Shown in pieces: positions 63,086 through 64,000 of a DNA stretch of 64,000 nt. Source of the stretch: Typha latifolia (lineage: Eukaryota > Streptophyta > Magnoliopsida > Poales > Typhaceae). Numbering within the stretch: position 1 is the first letter of the stretch; each line of letters begins with the position of its first letter. Location of the stretch: positions 3,286,001 to 3,350,000 of the forward strand of contig CM034111.1 of assembly GCA_019914945.1 (NCBI GenBank). The letters run 5' to 3'. Position numbers and translations under genes: made by a program. The notes beneath the pieces were generated by a model. The model was given only the letters and a program-made list of their open reading frames with translations, ran no database searches and was not told where the DNA came from.

Positions 63086-64000
63086 CTACAATAAAATTTT
63101 ACGTTCACAAACAGGGTGGACTCCCACACTTCACAAATTAAGTATATGGATGCAGCTGAGATGCTACAAAACGCAATAAAAGAACTGCATGAAGACCCAT
63201 ATTCTTGATGAAGCCGATATGAAGAATAGCAGGAAAATGCCTTTGGTTTTTCTTGCCATCATAGTAAATTACTTAATTCCTTCATAGGCTCTGGTAGTCA
63301 TTCTTAATTATTCTCCTTTGGATCTCTTTAATCTCTTGGGCATAAACACCGCCCATCTCACATTCTTTAATTAACCCATAGGTCATATACAACATTATAA
63401 ACCGTTCTTGTGAGTGTCATCATACTTGACCTAACATAAACTCCCCAAAAGAATTTCCAAAATAAGTTGGCGCTCTTGACACCCGCCTCAACCATTAACA
63501 ATTAGCATGTTATATGAACCCCCCCCCCCCACCAAAAAAAAGCAGCAATTTCCAATGGATGAGAATGTAATCGATCGGGAAACGTCTTGAAATCAGCTCA
63601 AAGTATACAATAATTCGTCGAAATCAACTAAACAACAAACCTTTACATCTCAAGAGAGACCTAACGATCCCAAATTAAGCTTCGGATACAAACCGACAAA
63701 ATCGACATGAATAGTTACTCTCTTCTCTCATGCAAACATCTTCGAGATTAGCTCAAAATATCCAAAGATCCTTTTTTGATACAGAAAATCCAAAACCCCT
63801 AAAACCCTACGAGAGCATTGCATAAATTTTTGTTTATATTTTTTGAAAACAGCTCAAACTTCAAATTTTTTGTCGCAATGAAACACACTAAGGATCCCAA
63901 CTACGGTCTTGATACAGAATGATCAAAATCCTATTACCCTAAAAGAGCATTTGGAAGAAAAGTTTGGCTCAAGCCTACAACAACTTCTGTTCTCCGAACT
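63086..64000 (-). other. First visible intron and upstream part of FRS gene
   Basis: Upstream of the FRS acceptor the sequence is AT-rich, with a C run at about 63520-63530. No in-frame ATG exon with a matching donor was recognised. It probably belongs to an intron or leader that continues beyond the window. Minus-strand TAGGGTTTTAGGGG at about 63806 is telo-box-like. Confidence 0.45.

Noticed and set aside
1..64000. A previously undescribed multi-gene system such as a biosynthetic or defence cluster
   Set aside because: The seven genes belong to unrelated families, have their own promoters and are widely spaced; no co-orientation or shared regulation is visible.

Overview
This is a stretch of nuclear DNA from a flowering plant. 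It has spliced genes with GT-AG introns, plant-specific families (auxin response factor, trihelix factor, FAR1-related protein, plastid co-chaperonin), AT-rich intergenic DNA with microsatellites, and decayed Copia, LINE, hAT-like and SINE-like elements. The strongly GC-rich 5' coding ends of several genes inside AT-rich surroundings suggest a monocot. A non-grass commelinid is possible, but the species is my guess. I see no CRISPR array, operon or other prokaryotic feature.

Seven protein genes can be reconstructed. From left to right they are: (1) plastid 20 kDa co-chaperonin, + strand, 6154-8250, 5 exons; (2) auxin response factor of the ARF7/ARF19 clade, - strand, 16280-9774, 13 exons, 1063 aa; (3) intronless trihelix factor of the ASIL type, + strand, 23568-24713; (4) a conserved but uncharacterised plant beta-propeller-like protein, - strand, 34230-25189, 8 exons, with a first intron of about 6.8 kb; (5) a small single-exon protein with one membrane segment, + strand, 38740-39321; (6) RRP12-like ribosome-biogenesis protein, + strand, 44192-58357, 19 exons, 1272 aa; (7) FAR1-related (FRS) transposase-derived protein, - strand, 63085-60327, with its 5' end apparently beyond the right edge. 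Every exon junction was checked for reading-frame continuity, and each model closes without an internal stop.

The genes form three convergent pairs (1/2, 3/4, 6/7) separated by repeat-rich gaps. They are independent housekeeping and regulatory genes, and nothing suggests they act as one pathway. The RRP12 gene carries an abutting telo-box and site II motif just before its ATG, the arrangement typical of plant ribosome-biogenesis genes.

The unusual structure is mostly in non-coding DNA. It includes a tandem triplication of a Copia RT-RNaseH segment inside intron 1 of the beta-propeller gene, a plastid-type trnN(GUU) relic, a cluster of TTCGAA-centred palindromes near the left end, near-perfect short tandem duplications in ARF and RRP12 introns, a GC-AG intron in RRP12, and an apparent frame displacement at the N-terminus of the trihelix gene. 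I did not find a convincing new multi-gene system.
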